Below the pieces are notes generated by a model, which did no database searches, was not told the origin of the DNA, and saw nothing but the letters and a program-made list of their open reading frames with translations. DNA of 64,000 nt from Candidatus Dormiibacter spiritus (lineage in GTDB: Bacteria; Chloroflexota; Dormibacteria; Dormibacterales; Dormibacteraceae), in NCBI GenBank assembly GCA_003244185.1, contig QHBT01000027.1:1-64000 (forward strand), written 5' to 3'. Every line of letters begins with the position of its first letter. Within the stretch, counting starts at the first letter, position 1. This document shows, in pieces, positions 41,416 to 50,882 of this stretch. Both the position numbers and the translations under genes were made by a program.

Positions 41416-42990
41416 TCATGAGACCCAGACACCATGGAGGGGGAAGTCGTAGTCGGTAGGCGCCAGCGAGACGTCGTGCACGCGCTTGCCTGAGGCCCAG
41501 ATGCGGCTGGGATACGCGAGCGGCAGAACGGCCGCTTGATCACGGAAGAACCTGTAGACATTGTCGTAGGCAGTCTTGCGCTCGGCATCCGACTGAGCTG
41601 CCACCACGGCCGCAACCAATGGATCCAGCGACTTCTGGTCCATCCAGATGCGCCCCTCAGACGGATTCAGAGTGCTGACGAAGTAGTTCGTCAGGGTTGT
41701 CAGCGGGTCATACGGCGCGCCGATGGTCTCGAACAGGGTCAGGTCATACTTCCCGGCGGGAACGGCGTCGTGGTAGGTGGCATGGTCCACCGACGAGATG
41801 TCGACGTTGATTCCGACCGGCTTCAGCTCCGATTGAACGATCTCGGCAATCGCCTGCGAGCCGGGTGACACTTCGTCACTCACGAGGAAGGTCACGCTGA
41901 GATTGGTCGAGCCCTTCTTCCGAGTGCCGGTACCCGTCCAACCATCCGCCGTCAGCGCGTCTTGAGCGGCTTTGGGGTTGGCGGCCGGCACCGGGGTGCT
42001 GGCATCGTTCAGGGGGACGGCGGCAGGGTAGAAACCGCCGGCCGGCTGCGCGAACCCCTGGAGCCGGCTCTTGGTCAAGGCGGCGCGATCGACCGCCAGC
42101 GTGATGGCCTTCCTCACCGCCAGGTTGGTGGTGAGATGACCGGGCATGTAGTTGAAGGCGATCAGGAGCGTGGCTGTACCGGATCCGGTCACCAGGTGCA
42201 CACCGTTCGCGGACTTCAGGGTCGAGGCCTGCTGTGGGGTGATCGGGGCGGTGAAGTCGCCGCCGATGAGGTCGACGTCACCACTGCCCACCGCGGCCAA
42301 CCGGGTCTGGGCGTCGGGGATGACCTTGAGGACGACCTGGCTGACTTTCGGCTTGGGGCCCCAGTACTTGTCGTTCCGGGCGAACACCGTCTGGGTGTCC
42401 GAGTCGCTCACGAGCTTGAAGGGGCCGGTTCCAATCGGGGTCTGGTAAGCGCCCGACGCGTCGAACCCGGCCTTGCCCAGGAACCTCACCGGCCGGACGA
42501 TGGTCAGGTCCTGCAGCAAGGGGGCGTATGGCTGCTTCAGGTGCATCACCAGCGTCATGTCGTCGGGCGCGTCTACGGATCCAATCGCGCCGGCCGCGCC
42601 CAGGAAGTCAGCGACACCGGGATCGGCGACCCACTTCTTGAGGCTCAAGAGTGCCGTGGCCGCGTTCCATGGACTGCCGTCGGAGAATTGAACATTCGGC
42701 CGCAGGTGGAATGTCACGGTGCGTCCATCCGATGAGGTCGTCCACGACTGCGCCAGGGCCGGGAGGATCTTCCCGTCCGGTCCGTATTGGACCAGCGGAT
42801 CGAACACCATGGTCTGGGCGTTGAAGATCGCCTTGTACTTGAACGGATTCAGATTGCCCACGGCCTTCGACACGGCAATCGTGAGCGTGCCGTTGTTGTT
42901 GGGCGTGGCTCCCGTGGTAGTCGAACCGCTGGCGCAGGCGGTCAGAACGCCTACCACCACGAGCGCCGTTGCGCGACGCGTCCAACGCAT
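41416..42990 (-). CDS. Peptide-binding lipoprotein of the ABC transporter
   Basis: A 524-residue SBP family 5 protein from ATG 42990 (MRWTRRATALVVVG). The lipobox is VLTACASG, anchoring the mature protein outside the membrane. Typical segments are VFDPLVQYGPDGKILPALAQ, YAPLLQDLTIVRP and AVRKAITLAVDRAAL. It determines the substrate: peptides or amino-acid derivatives are likely, but specificity cannot be read from sequence. First gene of the transporter set. Confidence 0.92.
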   Translation of the reverse strand: MRWTRRATALVVVGVLTACASGSTTTGATPNNNGTLTIAVSKAVGNLNPFKYKAIFNAQTMVFDPLVQYGPDGKILPALAQSWTTSSDGRTVTFHLRPNVQFSDGSPWNAATALLSLKKWVADPGVADFLGAAGAIGSVDAPDDMTLVMHLKQPYAPLLQDLTIVRPVRFLGKAGFDASGAYQTPIGTGPFKLVSDSDTQTVFARNDKYWGPKPKVSQVVLKVIPDAQTRLAAVGSGDVDLIGGDFTAPITPQQASTLKSANGVHLVTGSGTATLLIAFNYMPGHLTTNLAVRKAITLAVDRAALTKSRLQGFAQPAGGFYPAAVPLNDASTPVPAANPKAAQDALTADGWTGTGTRKKGSTNLSVTFLVSDEVSPGSQAIAEIVQSELKPVGINVDISSVDHATYHDAVPAGKYDLTLFETIGAPYDPLTTLTNYFVSTLNPSEGRIWMDQKSLDPLVAAVVAAQSDAERKTAYDNVYRFFRDQAAVLPLAYPSRIWASGKRVHDVSLAPTDYDFPLHGVWVS

Positions 42991-43008
42991 GTCAGTCCTC
43001 CTCCGCAA

Positions 43009-44178
43009 TCACTGAACCGCCGTCGCCACTTCCGGGTCTGATCGGACGAATCGGCTGGGCCGGAATGGTTCCAATGCCCGTTGCTGCTCCCTCAAGACGA
43101 TCTCTGATCCCGCCAGCTCGGCGATGATCGCGGCCAGGCTTATGCCGCTGTGGGTCGCGGCGACGTAAAGCCCGTCAACGCCTGGTGCGTGACCGATTAT
43201 CGATACGCGGTCTGTGGGCAGAGCCCGAACGCCGATCACAACCGACGTGCGGGATGCGACGCGAAGCCCGGGCAATCCCTCACGAGCCCGGCGTAAGACC
43301 ACATCCGCCTTGAGAGCCAGGAGCTCGGCGGGCGTGTCCAGGGTCAACTCTGGATCGCCCTCAGCGTCGACCATCAAGACGCGCCGGTCACCGTTGGGCC
43401 TCACCGCCACGCCATTGACATGCACGATGCGGTGCGGGGGTGCCTCGTCGGACGGGACCTGGCAATGAACCAGCAGGCCCGCCACCGACGGTGAGGCGCG
43501 CTCGACCATCGGAATACTGACGTCGGCCAGGGCGGCGAGGGCCATGGTGTCGATGCCCGCCGCCAGCACGAAGATGTCAGCCTCGACGCTTGACCCGGAT
43601 GCGAGCTCGGCCCTGGCCACTCGACCGTTCTGGATGGCGAAGCGCACGACCGCGTCCGACTCGACGAGGTCGCCGCCGGTGCGCCTCAGCCCATCGACCA
43701 GCGAACGCACCAAATGCGGCCCATCGATCCAACCCTCGTGTGGATAACACGCCGCCATGGAATCGGCGGGCAACCGGAGGGCGGGCTCCAAGTCCGACGC
43801 CGCTTGGGCGTCGACGAGTGAAACCGGATAGCCGCGGCCGACCATCTCGGCGACGTCGGTGCGGAGCTGGTCCATACCGCGGCCGGATACAACCTCGATA
43901 TTGCCCGTCGGGTGCAGCCAGCTACCGTCGGGGAGCTCTCGCGCCAGGCGGTAAGCGTGCTCGACACCGGTCTTGTTGAGCTCGAAGTATTCGCGTGGGT
44001 AGTCAAGCCGGATCTTGCTGCTGGCGTTGAACCACGAGAAGGTCGCGCCCGTAGTCCCTGATCCGGCGCGGCCGGCATCCACGAGGACAACCGAAGCCCC
44101 GAGGCCGCGCGCCTTCAGTGCGATTGCCGACCCGATGGCGCCAGCGCCAAGTACCGCTACGTCCGCCCTATATCGCAC
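43009..44178 (-). CDS. FAD-dependent amino-acid oxidase (DAO family)
   Basis: A 389-residue flavoprotein of the glycine/sarcosine/D-amino-acid oxidase family. The N-terminal Rossmann motif VAVLGAGAIGSAIALKARG binds FAD, GTTGATFSWFNASS follows at the flavin-contact position, and the C-terminal GLYVAATHSGISLAAI completes it. It starts with GTG and heads the leftward operon with the transporter, which suggests oxidation of imported amines or amino acids. The exact substrate is unknown. Confidence 0.85.
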   Translation of the reverse strand: MRYRADVAVLGAGAIGSAIALKARGLGASVVLVDAGRAGSGTTGATFSWFNASSKIRLDYPREYFELNKTGVEHAYRLARELPDGSWLHPTGNIEVVSGRGMDQLRTDVAEMVGRGYPVSLVDAQAASDLEPALRLPADSMAACYPHEGWIDGPHLVRSLVDGLRRTGGDLVESDAVVRFAIQNGRVARAELASGSSVEADIFVLAAGIDTMALAALADVSIPMVERASPSVAGLLVHCQVPSDEAPPHRIVHVNGVAVRPNGDRRVLMVDAEGDPELTLDTPAELLALKADVVLRRAREGLPGLRVASRTSVVIGVRALPTDRVSIIGHAPGVDGLYVAATHSGISLAAIIAELAGSEIVLREQQRALEPFRPSRFVRSDPEVATAVQ

Positions 44179-44263
44179 CGCGTCCCCATCTCCTCAGACC
44201 GATTGACAAGACCTGATCGAGTTCGTGGGCTCCCCTCGAATTGGCCGGAAGCCGTAAACCGAA

Positions 44264-44279
44264 TGAATGGACTAATTCA
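44264..44279. promoter_or_regulatory. Candidate RpiR operator
   Basis: TGAAT and ATTCA form a 5-bp inverted repeat around GGACTA (TGAATGGACTAATTCA), an unusually AT-rich palindrome here. It lies between the divergent oxidase operon and the RpiR regulator, so one bound dimer could control both. TAGACT just downstream may be a -10. Position-based inference only. Confidence 0.4.
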
Positions 44280-44381
44280 CCAGTGGATGCTAGACTGAAT
44301 GGCCTCAACCGTCAAGTACCACCCCGAGCCGGTACCACTCCGAGCCGGAATTGGGCTGAACTGAGAGGAGGCGCACCACGA

Positions 44382-45341
44382 TTGCGGCCGGATGCGAGCG
44401 TGCACGAAGACGGCCTCGTGGGATCGGCGGGTGGCTTCGATTCCGACGCGACCATCGACGGCAGCGAGCTCGTCGCCGGCCAGGCCGCCCACCTCGAGGC
44501 CCAAATGGCGATGTTGTTCACCCGGCGCTGGATTCCGCCGACACAACGTCGGGTCGCGCGGTACCTGATGGACAATCCAACCGACGGCGTCTTTCTCTCC
44601 AGCGTCGAGCTTGCCTCCCGAGCCGGGGTCAGCCAGGCAACCGTGACGCGCCTCGCCACCTCAGTCGGTTTCAAGGGCTATACCGACTTCCAGCGGCGCC
44701 TGCGGGTGATGGCCATGAACCGACATGCCCCGGCGACGGCCAGGAGCCGCAACAAGCTCCAGGCGGCGGTGCGGGCCGAGATACACAACCTGAGTGCGCT
44801 TGAGGCCATCGTTGCCGACACCCGGTTGATAGGGAAGATCGGGCAGAACCTCGCCGCCTCCCAGCCGTTGGTCGTGATGGGCGTGAGAATGGCGTCCTAC
44901 GCGGCGTCGTACTTCGCCTATTTCTCGGCCAAGGTCCATCCGGACGTTCGCGTGGTGACCTTTGGCGGATCGTCGGGACTGGACCAGCTCAGCCAGGCTC
45001 GCCAGGCGGGAGCGACCTGGCTTCTCGGCTTCCTTTTCCCGCGCTACCCCAGGGAAGCGCTCTTGCTTCTAGAGCACGCTCGTTCATCGGGGATGAAGAC
45101 GGTGGTGTGCACCGATCGAGTGCCCGGCCTGGCGGCCGACTACGCGGACATTGCGTTGCCGGTGGCGGTCGGTCGCCGCCTGGTGTTCGACTCCCACGCC
45201 GGGGTGGTCGTTCTGGCCAATGTGTTGTTGGAAGCTCTGAGCGACGCCAACCCCGTCAGGACGCAGCAACGACTGGAGGAGTACGAGCGCATGGTGACCG
45301 ACCGAGACGTGTTCGTTCCCAACCGCGACTCTCAGCCGTAG
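44382..45341 (+). CDS. RpiR-family transcriptional regulator
   Basis: A regulator of about 319 residues with an N-terminal HTH_6 domain (FTRRWIPPTQRRVARYL, then VELASRAGVSQATVTRLATS) and a SIS phospho-ligand-binding domain (PLVVMGVRMASYAASYF and VCTDRVPGLAADYADIAL). The start is uncertain: TTG 44382 follows GAGAGGAGG, but the frame is open from 44241. It divides the leftward uptake operon from the rightward hut genes and is the likely regulator of both. The ligand is not predictable. Confidence 0.88.
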   Translation: MRPDASVHEDGLVGSAGGFDSDATIDGSELVAGQAAHLEAQMAMLFTRRWIPPTQRRVARYLMDNPTDGVFLSSVELASRAGVSQATVTRLATSVGFKGYTDFQRRLRVMAMNRHAPATARSRNKLQAAVRAEIHNLSALEAIVADTRLIGKIGQNLAASQPLVVMGVRMASYAASYFAYFSAKVHPDVRVVTFGGSSGLDQLSQARQAGATWLLGFLFPRYPREALLLLEHARSSGMKTVVCTDRVPGLAADYADIALPVAVGRRLVFDSHAGVVVLANVLLEALSDANPVRTQQRLEEYERMVTDRDVFVPNRDSQP

Positions 45342-45346
45342 CCTTG

Positions 45347-46627
45347 GTGACTGGCCTGACGACGAGCGGTACCGGTAGTCACAGCCATGGCGGACCGAGC
45401 CTGGAAACGAGATTTGGCAGCCTCTTTGCGGAGCTCGCCGAGATTGGACGCCGCCCCGACGGCTCCTACGACCGCAAAGCCTGGACGCCGGAGGACGCAT
45501 CGGCTCGCCAGTGGTTCCAATCTCAGGCCTCGCGATTGGGACTGGCTTGCGAGGTCGACCGCAACGGAAACCTGTGGGCCTGGTGGGGTGGACCCGGCGC
45601 GAAAGCGGTGGTGACAGGCAGTCACCTTGACACCGTCGTCGGCGGTGGCGCCTTCGACGGAGCGGTCGGGGTGGTGGCGGGATTCGCCGCCCTGGAGCAC
45701 CTGATGCGGTTGAACCGACCTCCACGCCGCCCGATCGCGGTCGTCGCTTTTGCCGACGAGGAGGGGGCCAGGTTCGGCGTACCGACCTTTGGCAGTCGCT
45801 TGATGATGGGGCAGCTGGAGCCCGCGGCCGTGAGGCGGCGCGATGACGGGCATTCGACGACTGTGGAAGAGGCCCTGCGCGCCGCGTCCCTCGATCCCGA
45901 CGCGCTGGGCGCCGATGAAGCGCGGGTGAATCGGATCGACACCTTCATCGAGGTCCACATCGAACAGGGAACGGACCTTGCGCACGCTGATTACCCGATC
46001 GGCCTGGCGGAATCGGTGTGGCCGCACGGCCGGTGGCGGCTCAGCCTGGCCGGGTCGCCCAACCACGCGGGCACGGCCCGCATGCGTGATCGGCACGATC
46101 CGATGCTGGTCGCCGCCTCTGGCATCCTCGGCGCTCGTCAGATCGCCAGCGACGATGCCGTCTTTGCGACCGTCGGCAAGGTGGCGATCAAGCCGAACAG
46201 CGCCAATTCCATCGCCGAGAGCGTCGATCTCTGGCTGGACCTTCGGGCCTCGAGCGATGTGATTCTCGACGCGGCGCTGGAAGAGTGGATGGCCGCCGTG
46301 CGCAAGGCCGCCCAACCGCACACGGTCGATCTCAACCTGACGTGCGAGTCGCGGTCCCTCGGGGTCGGGTTCGACCGTGGCCTGCGTGAGGCGATACGGG
46401 AGTTGGCCGGCCACCGCCCAGTGCCGACGCTGAGCACGGCCGCCGGGCACGATGCCGCTGTGCTGGCGAGCTCCTGCAGGACGGCGATGATTTTCGTTCG
46501 GAACCACACCGGCATCAACCACGCGCGCGCTGAGGCGGCAACCCTGGAGGACTGTGCGGTGGCAACCGACCTCCTGGCGGCCGCATTCCTGCGACTCGCA
46601 ATCGATGAGCCAGCAGAGGGGGTCTGA
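45347..46627 (+). CDS. AllC-type M20 amidohydrolase
   Basis: A 426-residue M20/M28 peptidase-superfamily enzyme of the allantoate amidohydrolase / N-carbamoyl-amino-acid hydrolase group, from GTG 45347 just after the regulator. Metal ligands: TGSHLDTVVGGGAFDG (His, Asp), ADEEGARFG (Glu), EVHIEQG (His), and a C-terminal GHDAAVLA His. In a histidine-utilisation cluster it may hydrolyse an N-formimino- or N-formyl-glutamate-type intermediate in place of HutG; this is inferred from context. Confidence 0.85.
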   Translation: MTGLTTSGTGSHSHGGPSLETRFGSLFAELAEIGRRPDGSYDRKAWTPEDASARQWFQSQASRLGLACEVDRNGNLWAWWGGPGAKAVVTGSHLDTVVGGGAFDGAVGVVAGFAALEHLMRLNRPPRRPIAVVAFADEEGARFGVPTFGSRLMMGQLEPAAVRRRDDGHSTTVEEALRAASLDPDALGADEARVNRIDTFIEVHIEQGTDLAHADYPIGLAESVWPHGRWRLSLAGSPNHAGTARMRDRHDPMLVAASGILGARQIASDDAVFATVGKVAIKPNSANSIAESVDLWLDLRASSDVILDAALEEWMAAVRKAAQPHTVDLNLTCESRSLGVGFDRGLREAIRELAGHRPVPTLSTAAGHDAAVLASSCRTAMIFVRNHTGINHARAEAATLEDCAVATDLLAAAFLRLAIDEPAEGV

Positions 46628-46628
46628 A

Positions 46629-48173
46629 GTGGTGCGTGCCAATGCCGCCGTCGAAATTGGTAGCGGCCTCAAGGCCGACGATGTCGTTGCCGTTGCTCGC
46701 GAGCACCAGCTGACATCGCTGTCGACGGAAGCCAGATCGAAGATGACGGAATCGGCGCGCATCGTCGCAAGCCTGGCCGACTCGGCGCTGCCGACCTACG
46801 GTGTCTCGACCGGTTTCGGCTCGCTCGCCAATACGTACATCCCTCCTGACAAGAGAGATGAGTTGCAGCGCGCGCTGGTGCGGTCGCACGCCGCCGGGAT
46901 GGGCGCTCAAGTTGAGCCTGAAGTCGTGCGCGCCATGATCTTGCTGCGCGCGCGGACTCTCGCCATGGGGTTCTCCGGGGCCCGACCGGAGGTGGCCGAG
47001 ACGATGCTGGCCCTGCTGAACGCGGGCATTACGCCGGTGGTCCGGGAGCATGGATCCCTCGGAGCAAGCGGAGACCTGGCGCCGCTGGCTCACTGTGGGC
47101 TCGCTCTCATTGGGGAAGGTGAGGTGACCGACAGCGGCGGACGGCACGCGCCCTCCGCCGAGGCACTCGGAGCGGCCGGCATCAGACCCCTCACGCTCAG
47201 CGTCAAGGAAGGCCTGGCACTGATCAATGGCACCGACGGGATGCTGGGGATCCTGATCCTCGCTCTCCACGACCTGCGGCGGCTGCTCAAGGTCGCCGAC
47301 CTTGCCGCGGCGATGTCGACTGAGGCGTTGCTGGGAACCGACCGCGCCTTTGCCGCTGACCTGCAAGAGCTCCGGCCGCATCCCGGGCAGGTAGCGAGCG
47401 CCCGCAATCTCACGCGGCTCCTGGCGGGTTCAGCCATCGTCGCCAGCCACCGCCTGGGCGACGATCGCGTCCAGGACGCCTATTCAATTCGCTGCACCCC
47501 CCAAGTCCACGGGGCGGCGCGCGACACCGTCACCCACGCCGAGCGGGTGGCCGACATCGAGCTCGCCTCCGCCATCGACAACCCGATGATCCTGCCCGAC
47601 GGCCGGGTGGAGTCGTGCGGGAACTTTCACGGTGCCCCGCTCGGCTTCGCCTGCGACTTCCTGGCCATCGCGGCGGCCGAGGTGGGTGCCATCTCCGAGC
47701 GCCGGACCGACCGCCTGTTGGACCCCCGCCGCTCGCAAGGGCTGCCGCCGTTCCTCGCGGTGGACGCCGGCGTGAACTCGGGAATGATGATCGGCCAGTA
47801 CACGCAGGCGGCCATGGTTGCGGACAACCGGCGGCTCGCGGCGCCCGCCAGCGTCGACTCGATTCCTACCAGCGCGATGCAGGAGGATCATGTCTCGATG
47901 GGTTGGGGGGCCGCCAGGAAGCTGCGTAGCGTAGTGGCCAACCTGGGCCGGATACTCGCGGTGGAGCTTCTCTGCGCTGCGCGCGGGCTCGATCTGCGTG
48001 ATCCGCTTGAGCCGGCGAAGGGTACGGCGGCGGCCCGGCTCTCAATTCGGTCCGTGGTACCCGGTCCGGGGCCGGATCGGTGGCTCAGTCCGGACCTTGA
48101 GGCCGCTGAACGCCTCGTGATTTCGGGCGACATCCTCGTCGGCGTCCAGGCTGCCGTGGGAGCGCTGGAATGA
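46629..48173 (+). CDS. hutH: Histidine ammonia-lyase
   Basis: A 514-residue histidase that converts L-histidine to urocanate and ammonia. The self-forming MIO cofactor tripeptide Ala-Ser-Gly is in [14 protein letters not shown] near residue 142. [12 protein letters not shown] near residue 60 and [20 protein letters not shown] are also canonical. GTG 46629 is preferred because GAGGGGG precedes it; ATG 46605 is an alternative. Its stop overlaps the urocanase relic by ATGA. Confidence 0.95.
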   Translation: MVRANAAVEIGSGLKADDVVAVAREHQLTSLSTEARSKMTESARIVASLADSALPTYGVSTGFGSLANTYIPPDKRDELQRALVRSHAAGMGAQVEPEVVRAMILLRARTLAMGFSGARPEVAETMLALLNAGITPVVREHGSLGASGDLAPLAHCGLALIGEGEVTDSGGRHAPSAEALGAAGIRPLTLSVKEGLALINGTDGMLGILILALHDLRRLLKVADLAAAMSTEALLGTDRAFAADLQELRPHPGQVASARNLTRLLAGSAIVASHRLGDDRVQDAYSIRCTPQVHGAARDTVTHAERVADIELASAIDNPMILPDGRVESCGNFHGAPLGFACDFLAIAAAEVGAISERRTDRLLDPRRSQGLPPFLAVDAGVNSGMMIGQYTQAAMVADNRRLAAPASVDSIPTSAMQEDHVSMGWGAARKLRSVVANLGRILAVELLCAARGLDLRDPLEPAKGTAAARLSIRSVVPGPGPDRWLSPDLEAAERLVISGDILVGVQAAVGALE

Positions 48174-48704
48174 GCCTTCCCGGCGCCAGGCCAGTACGCG
48201 CGCCCCGCGGTACCGAGCTCAGCTGCCGCTCGTGGCCCCAGGAGGCCGCGATGCGAATGCTCATGAACAACCTTGACCCGGAGGTCGCCGAGCGCCCCGA
48301 CGATCTCGCGGTGTACGGGGGCCCTGGGCGTGCAGCACGCTCCTGGCAAGCGTTCGATCGTGAGCTCGTTGCGCGGGCTGGCCGACGACGAGACGCTGCT
48401 GGTGCAGTCCGGCAAGCCGGTCGGTGTCTTCCGAACACACGAGTGGTCCCCGCGCGTGCTGATCGCGAACTCGAACCTGGTGCCGGAGTGGGCCACCTGG
48501 GATGAGTTCCGGCGCCTCGAGCAGCTCGGCCTGACCATGTACGGCCAGATGACCGCCGGCTCCTGGATCTACATCGGGAGCCAGGGCATCCTCCAGGGCA
48601 CACCGGATGTTCGCGACGTCATGGTCGGCGGCCGGTGGATCGTCCGGGACGGGGTGCACGCGTCGCTGGATGTGTCAGCCGAGCCAAAGGCTGCCATTCG
48701 TTGA
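48170..48704 (+). pseudogene. Collapsed urocanase (HutU) fused to a HutF tail
   Basis: A relic of two genes. From ATG 48170 the frame encodes the start of urocanase ([20 protein letters not shown], then [17 protein letters not shown]). At about 48355-48362 it shifts by one base into a second frame that continues the same protein ([20 protein letters not shown], ending [11 protein letters not shown]). Near 48600 urocanase stops abruptly and the sequence becomes the C-terminus of an amidohydrolase of HutF type ([15 protein letters not shown]). About 400 residues of HutU and most of HutF are missing. Neither can function. Confidence 0.85.
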
Positions 48705-49900
48705 CCACGCTGGTAGTTGATCGAATCGGCCTCCTGGTCACGAACGACCCAGCTTTGGGCGACGGGCCGCTCGGGATACTCCGGGATGCGGCCTTGGTAA
48801 TGGAGGGTGGTCAAGTCATAGCCGTCGGCCGATCGGGCGCCGCCGGCGACGAGCACGTGGACGCCGGCGGCAGGTGTGTGCTGCCCGGCTTTGTTGACAG
48901 TCACACGCACCTCGTTTTCGCGGGCGACCGATCCGACGAGTTCGCCGCCAGGATGGCCGGCCAGCCCTACCATGCCGGTGGCATCCGGGTCACGACGGAA
49001 GCCACGCGGGCGGCGAGCACCGACGAGCTGACCGCACTGGCGCGCGCGCGGCGAGCCGAGGGTTTCCTGGCCGGGATCACGCATGTCGAGATCAAGTCGG
49101 GATACGGTCTCGATGTCGAGACCGAGCGACGTTGCTGCGAGGTCGCGTGCTCCTTTACCGACGACGTGACGTTCCTCGGCGCACACGTGATCCCCGTCGA
49201 GTACCGGGATCGGCCCGATGCCTATGTCGACCTTGTGTGCACGGACATGCTGGCAGCGTGCCGGCCGTTCGCCAGGTGGATCGACGTCTTCTGCGAGGAC
49301 GGCGCGTTCGATGCCGACCAGTCGCGCGCAGTGCTGTCAACAGGTCGTGAGGCAGGCCTCGGGCTTCGGGCGCATGGGAATCAGCTTCGGGCCGGCCACG
49401 GTGTGCGGCTGGCTGTGGAGATGGGAGCGCCATCGGTCGACCACTGCACGTACCTCGCCGATGCCGACGTGGACGCGTTGGCCGGTGGCGACACGGTGGC
49501 CACGTTCCTGCCGGCAGCCGACTTCTCGACGCGCCAGCCTTACCCAAACGCCCGTCGCGTAATCGATGCTGGGGCTCCGGTGGCGATCGCCACCAATTGC
49601 AACCCGGGCTCAAGCTACACGACCTCGATGAGCTTTTGCATGGCCCTGGCGGTGCGCGACCTCCACATGACGATCGAGGAGGCCCTGTTGGCGGCGACCC
49701 TGGGAGGAGCCAACGCACTGCGCAGAAAAGACATCGGTCGCCTGTCTCCTGGAGCCCGCGCCGACGCCGTGCTGCTGGACGCACCCTCGTATACGCACCT
49801 CGTCTACCGGCCGGGCGTTCCGCTCATTGCGGCGACCTGGTCGGCAGGGTCGCGAGTACCCGGCCGATCCGGCGATGAGCGATGGCCAGTCAATGGCTGA
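48701..49900 (+). CDS. hutI: Imidazolonepropionase
   Basis: A 399-residue amidohydrolase of the HutI family from TTG 48701, overlapping the relic. It hydrolyses imidazolone propionate to N-formimino-glutamate. Metal and catalytic motifs: [46 protein letters not shown] and [10 protein letters not shown]. The sequence is intact and of normal length although the urocanase step upstream is lost. The last 18 residues are atypical and overlap the following gene. Confidence 0.93.
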   Translation: MTTLVVDRIGLLVTNDPALGDGPLGILRDAALVMEGGQVIAVGRSGAAGDEHVDAGGRCVLPGFVDSHTHLVFAGDRSDEFAARMAGQPYHAGGIRVTTEATRAASTDELTALARARRAEGFLAGITHVEIKSGYGLDVETERRCCEVACSFTDDVTFLGAHVIPVEYRDRPDAYVDLVCTDMLAACRPFARWIDVFCEDGAFDADQSRAVLSTGREAGLGLRAHGNQLRAGHGVRLAVEMGAPSVDHCTYLADADVDALAGGDTVATFLPAADFSTRQPYPNARRVIDAGAPVAIATNCNPGSSYTTSMSFCMALAVRDLHMTIEEALLAATLGGANALRRKDIGRLSPGARADAVLLDAPSYTHLVYRPGVPLIAATWSAGSRVPGRSGDERWPVNG

Positions 49901-50657
49901 GCACCCGCTCAAATGGCAGCAATGGTTGACCCGGTGGGACGAGCAGCAGCGCGGATATCTACCCCATCGCGAAGAGCGGTTCGAGGTCATGCTGGATCTC
50001 TTGGAGGCAACCACCAAGACCCGCGAGCCGCTGGTGGTCGACATCGGATGCGGTCCGGGATCATTGGCTTCTCGGGTGCTCAAGAGACTGCCAGGCGCCA
50101 ACGTCGTGGCGGTCGACAACGATCCGGTCCTGATGCAGCTCGGCCAGGCCGCACATTCCCAGTCGCCGCGGCGGATTCGCTGGATCGACGCCGACCTGCG
50201 CTCACCACTTTGGACGCAGGCCCCTGGCATGCCTGACCAGGTGGATGCGGTGGTGTCGACGACCGCACTGCACTGGTTGCCATCAGACCGATTGGCCGCC
50301 CTGTACAGGCAGCTCGCGGGCCTGCTGAGGCCGGGTGGGATATTCATCAATGGAGACGACATGGCATTCGGGTCCAACCAAGGTCGTATTGCCGAGGCCG
50401 TGCACGCTGTCGGTGCCGGCAGGGCTGACCTCAAAGGAGAAGTCGAGAGCTGGGACGATTGGTGGCGCGCAATCGAATTGGAGCCCTCGTTGGCGGCCGC
50501 CTTCAGCCAACGTAACCAGCGGCAGGATGGCCAGCAAACCTCCCACCAACCATCCAGTTACGCGTCGCACCGAGAGGCTTTGCTGCAGGCGGGCTTCGCC
50601 GAAGTGGCAACCGTCTGGCAGGTTCTAGAGGATAGGGTCCTGGTCGCCGTTCGCTAG
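49875..50657 (+). CDS. Class I SAM-dependent methyltransferase
   Basis: A 260-residue methyltransferase. The SAM motif [17 protein letters not shown] is at about residues 55-70, motif [13 protein letters not shown] follows, and ALHWLP and [12 protein letters not shown] complete a UbiE-like core. ATG 49875 overlaps the hutI end by 26 nt; ATG 49893 is an alternative. Substrate unknown; not a known part of histidine catabolism. Confidence 0.85.
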   Translation: MSDGQSMAEHPLKWQQWLTRWDEQQRGYLPHREERFEVMLDLLEATTKTREPLVVDIGCGPGSLASRVLKRLPGANVVAVDNDPVLMQLGQAAHSQSPRRIRWIDADLRSPLWTQAPGMPDQVDAVVSTTALHWLPSDRLAALYRQLAGLLRPGGIFINGDDMAFGSNQGRIAEAVHAVGAGRADLKGEVESWDDWWRAIELEPSLAAAFSQRNQRQDGQQTSHQPSSYASHREALLQAGFAEVATVWQVLEDRVLVAVR

Positions 50658-50720
50658 CGGTCGCTGGGAGTCTTGGACGCCGACCAGCGCTTTTTAACGA
50701 TCCATGCATTTCTTTGGAAG

Positions 50721-50849
50721 ATGACGGCCGTCGAACCCAAGGCTGTGACCGAGGCGAAGGCCTGGATCCAACGCATAGTCATCGGCACTATCGGCGTCGA
50801 GCTGGCCGGCACCCTGGTCAACGTACTCACCGCGTCCATCCCCAAGTAG
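50721..50849 (+). CDS. 42-residue membrane microprotein
   Basis: An ATG-started 42-residue peptide, TAVEPKAVTEAKAWIQRIVI followed by GTIGVELAGTLVNVL, with an amphipathic start and one hydrophobic helix. It lies 33 bp before the VirB6-like gene in the same direction. Size and position recall the tiny pilin-like subunits that precede VirB6-type genes, but no homologue is recognised. Confidence 0.5.
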   Translation: MTAVEPKAVTEAKAWIQRIVIGTIGVELAGTLVNVLTASIPK

Positions 50850-50882
50850 CGGCGGGACGCTAGGCGAGCGAAGCCCAAGGCG

